Assembly (NCBI RefSeq): GCF_018917235.1 | Contig: NZ_JAHLOF010000004.1 | Coordinates: 62,001-126,000 of the forward strand | Reading direction: 5' to 3' | Length of the DNA: 64,000 bases | Origin: Metaclostridioides mangenotii | GTDB lineage: Bacteria; Bacillota; Clostridia; Peptostreptococcales; Peptostreptococcaceae | Shown: positions 63,343 through 64,000 of the stretch, in pieces | How positions within the stretch are numbered: the first letter of the stretch is position 1 | How the letters are laid out: every line of letters starts with the position of its first letter | Program-made: the position numbers and the translations under genes | Notes under the pieces: model-generated | The model's database searches: none | Told to the model about the DNA's origin: nothing | Seen by the model: the letters and a program-made list of their open reading frames with translations, nothing else

Positions 63343-64000
63343 ATGTTATTTAAAGAAATAAATCTAGATGCAAAACGGGATTTGGATCCGTATTTTGATC
63401 TAGTGGATTATGAAGCATGTGAATACTGTTTTAGTACGCTTTATATGTGGCAACATGTATACAAAACAGGTTACTATATAGGAGATGATTTTGCAGTATT
63501 AGTTGGAGAGTACGAAGGAGATAGTTTCTCTATACTTCCTTTAGCAAAAAAAGATAAGCTGCCAGAAGTAGTTGACTTTGTACTTAACTTCTTTGAAAAG
63601 CACAATAAAAAAATATTTTTAAGAGGTATAACGGATGAGGTAGTAGACTTCTTAAAAGAAAAGTATGTTGGAAAATTTGAATATATAGAAGAAAGAGATC
63701 TATTTGACTATGTTTATGATGCAGATGCTCTTAGAACATTAAAAGGAAGAAAAAATCAAAAGAAAAGAAATCATATTAACTATTTCCTAAAAGAGTACGA
63801 TGGAAGATATGAATACAGACTTCTAGGAAAAAAAGATTTTGATGCCTGTCTTAAACTTCTAAATGATTGGGAAGCAAACAAAGAAGAGAGCGATGACTTT
63901 GATGAGAGCATGGATGATGAATATGTAGGAATCAAAAAAATATTTGATGATTATGATGTACTAAGTGATAGAGTAAAAGTATTTGGAGTTTCTATAGATG
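63343..64000 (+). CDS. DUF2156 domain protein, 5' part
   Basis: 219 residues visible, cut by the window end. ATG 63343 has GGAGG six bases upstream. The sequence KDFDACLKLLNDWEANK and LKGRKNQKKRNHINYFLKEY fits DUF2156, the GNAT-like domain also found in lysylphosphatidylglycerol synthases; the N-terminal part lacks membrane helices, so it is likely a soluble stand-alone form of uncertain function. Confidence 0.8.
   Translation, partial: MLFKEINLDAKRDLDPYFDLVDYEACEYCFSTLYMWQHVYKTGYYIGDDFAVLVGEYEGDSFSILPLAKKDKLPEVVDFVLNFFEKHNKKIFLRGITDEVVDFLKEKYVGKFEYIEERDLFDYVYDADALRTLKGRKNQKKRNHINYFLKEYDGRYEYRLLGKKDFDACLKLLNDWEANKEESDDFDESMDDEYVGIKKIFDDYDVLSDRVKVFGVSID

Noticed and set aside
1..64000. CRISPR arrays, insertion sequences, prophage and rRNA genes
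   Set aside because: No regularly spaced repeats, transposase, integrase or phage structural genes, and no rRNA sequence, were seen on either strand.

Overview
This is an AT-rich chromosomal segment of a low-GC, Gram-positive anaerobe of class Clostridia. A Peptostreptococcaceae-type organism is my best guess; this rests on gene content and order, not on a database match. Clues are the end of an Rnf (ferredoxin:NAD) operon, an oxygen-scavenging flavodiiron protein, selenocysteine machinery with a UGA codon inside selD itself, a T-box before leuS, an L21 leader before rplU, and the order maf-radC-mreBCD-PBP2-minCDE-rodA-mgsA. Evidence for sporulation is weak (a YtaF-like protein only).

Layout. 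1-1.2 kb: 3' end of the rnf operon (rnfA end, rnfB with its last ferredoxin module in another frame). 1.3-12.9 kb: cell-shape and division block (maf, radC, mreBCD, a very long PBP2, minCDE, two tandem rodA copies, mgsA). 13-16.5 kb: small accessory genes and fprA. 16.7-23.7 kb: a radical SAM pair, rng, then rplU-prp-rpmA-obgE-yhbY. 23.8-28.4 kb: rnz, an hsdM-hsdS pair with no hsdR, a 28-residue membrane peptide, recX. 28.7-33.3 kb: nadD-yqeK-rsfS and T-box-leuS. 33.4-40 kb: murJ, asparaginase, aspartate 4-decarboxylase, threonine dehydratase, ridA. 40-44.3 kb: a yybP-ykoY (Mn) riboswitch driving a P-type ATPase, and a TetR operon with two tiny membrane proteins. 44.5-49.5 kb: HAD phosphatase, argH, a DUF2325 gene with a Fur-like box, a D,D-carboxypeptidase, comEA with a frame break at a T8 tract. 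49.6-54 kb: selD-selA-selB; selC (tRNA-Sec) lies separately at 60.4 kb. Between and after: an orphan PAS histidine kinase, apbE, ung, a 3D-domain wall protein, about 1 kb of apparently decayed DNA, tcdA, a ComEC-like lipoprotein and a truncated DUF2156 gene.

How it fits together. The wall genes act jointly in elongation and division. Asparaginase plus AspD would take asparagine to aspartate and then alanine and CO2; threonine dehydratase plus RidA would take threonine to 2-oxobutyrate with removal of the reactive enamine. ApbE is the expected flavin transferase for Rnf subunits encoded just left of the window. SelD/A/B plus tRNA-Sec form a complete selenocysteine system.

I did not find an obviously new multi-gene system. 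The best leads are two apparent frame breaks (rnfB, comEA), the M-S pair without a nuclease, the TetR operon with tiny membrane proteins, the DUF2325 gene with a metal-type operator, the unlisted small genes, and the decayed region beside selC.
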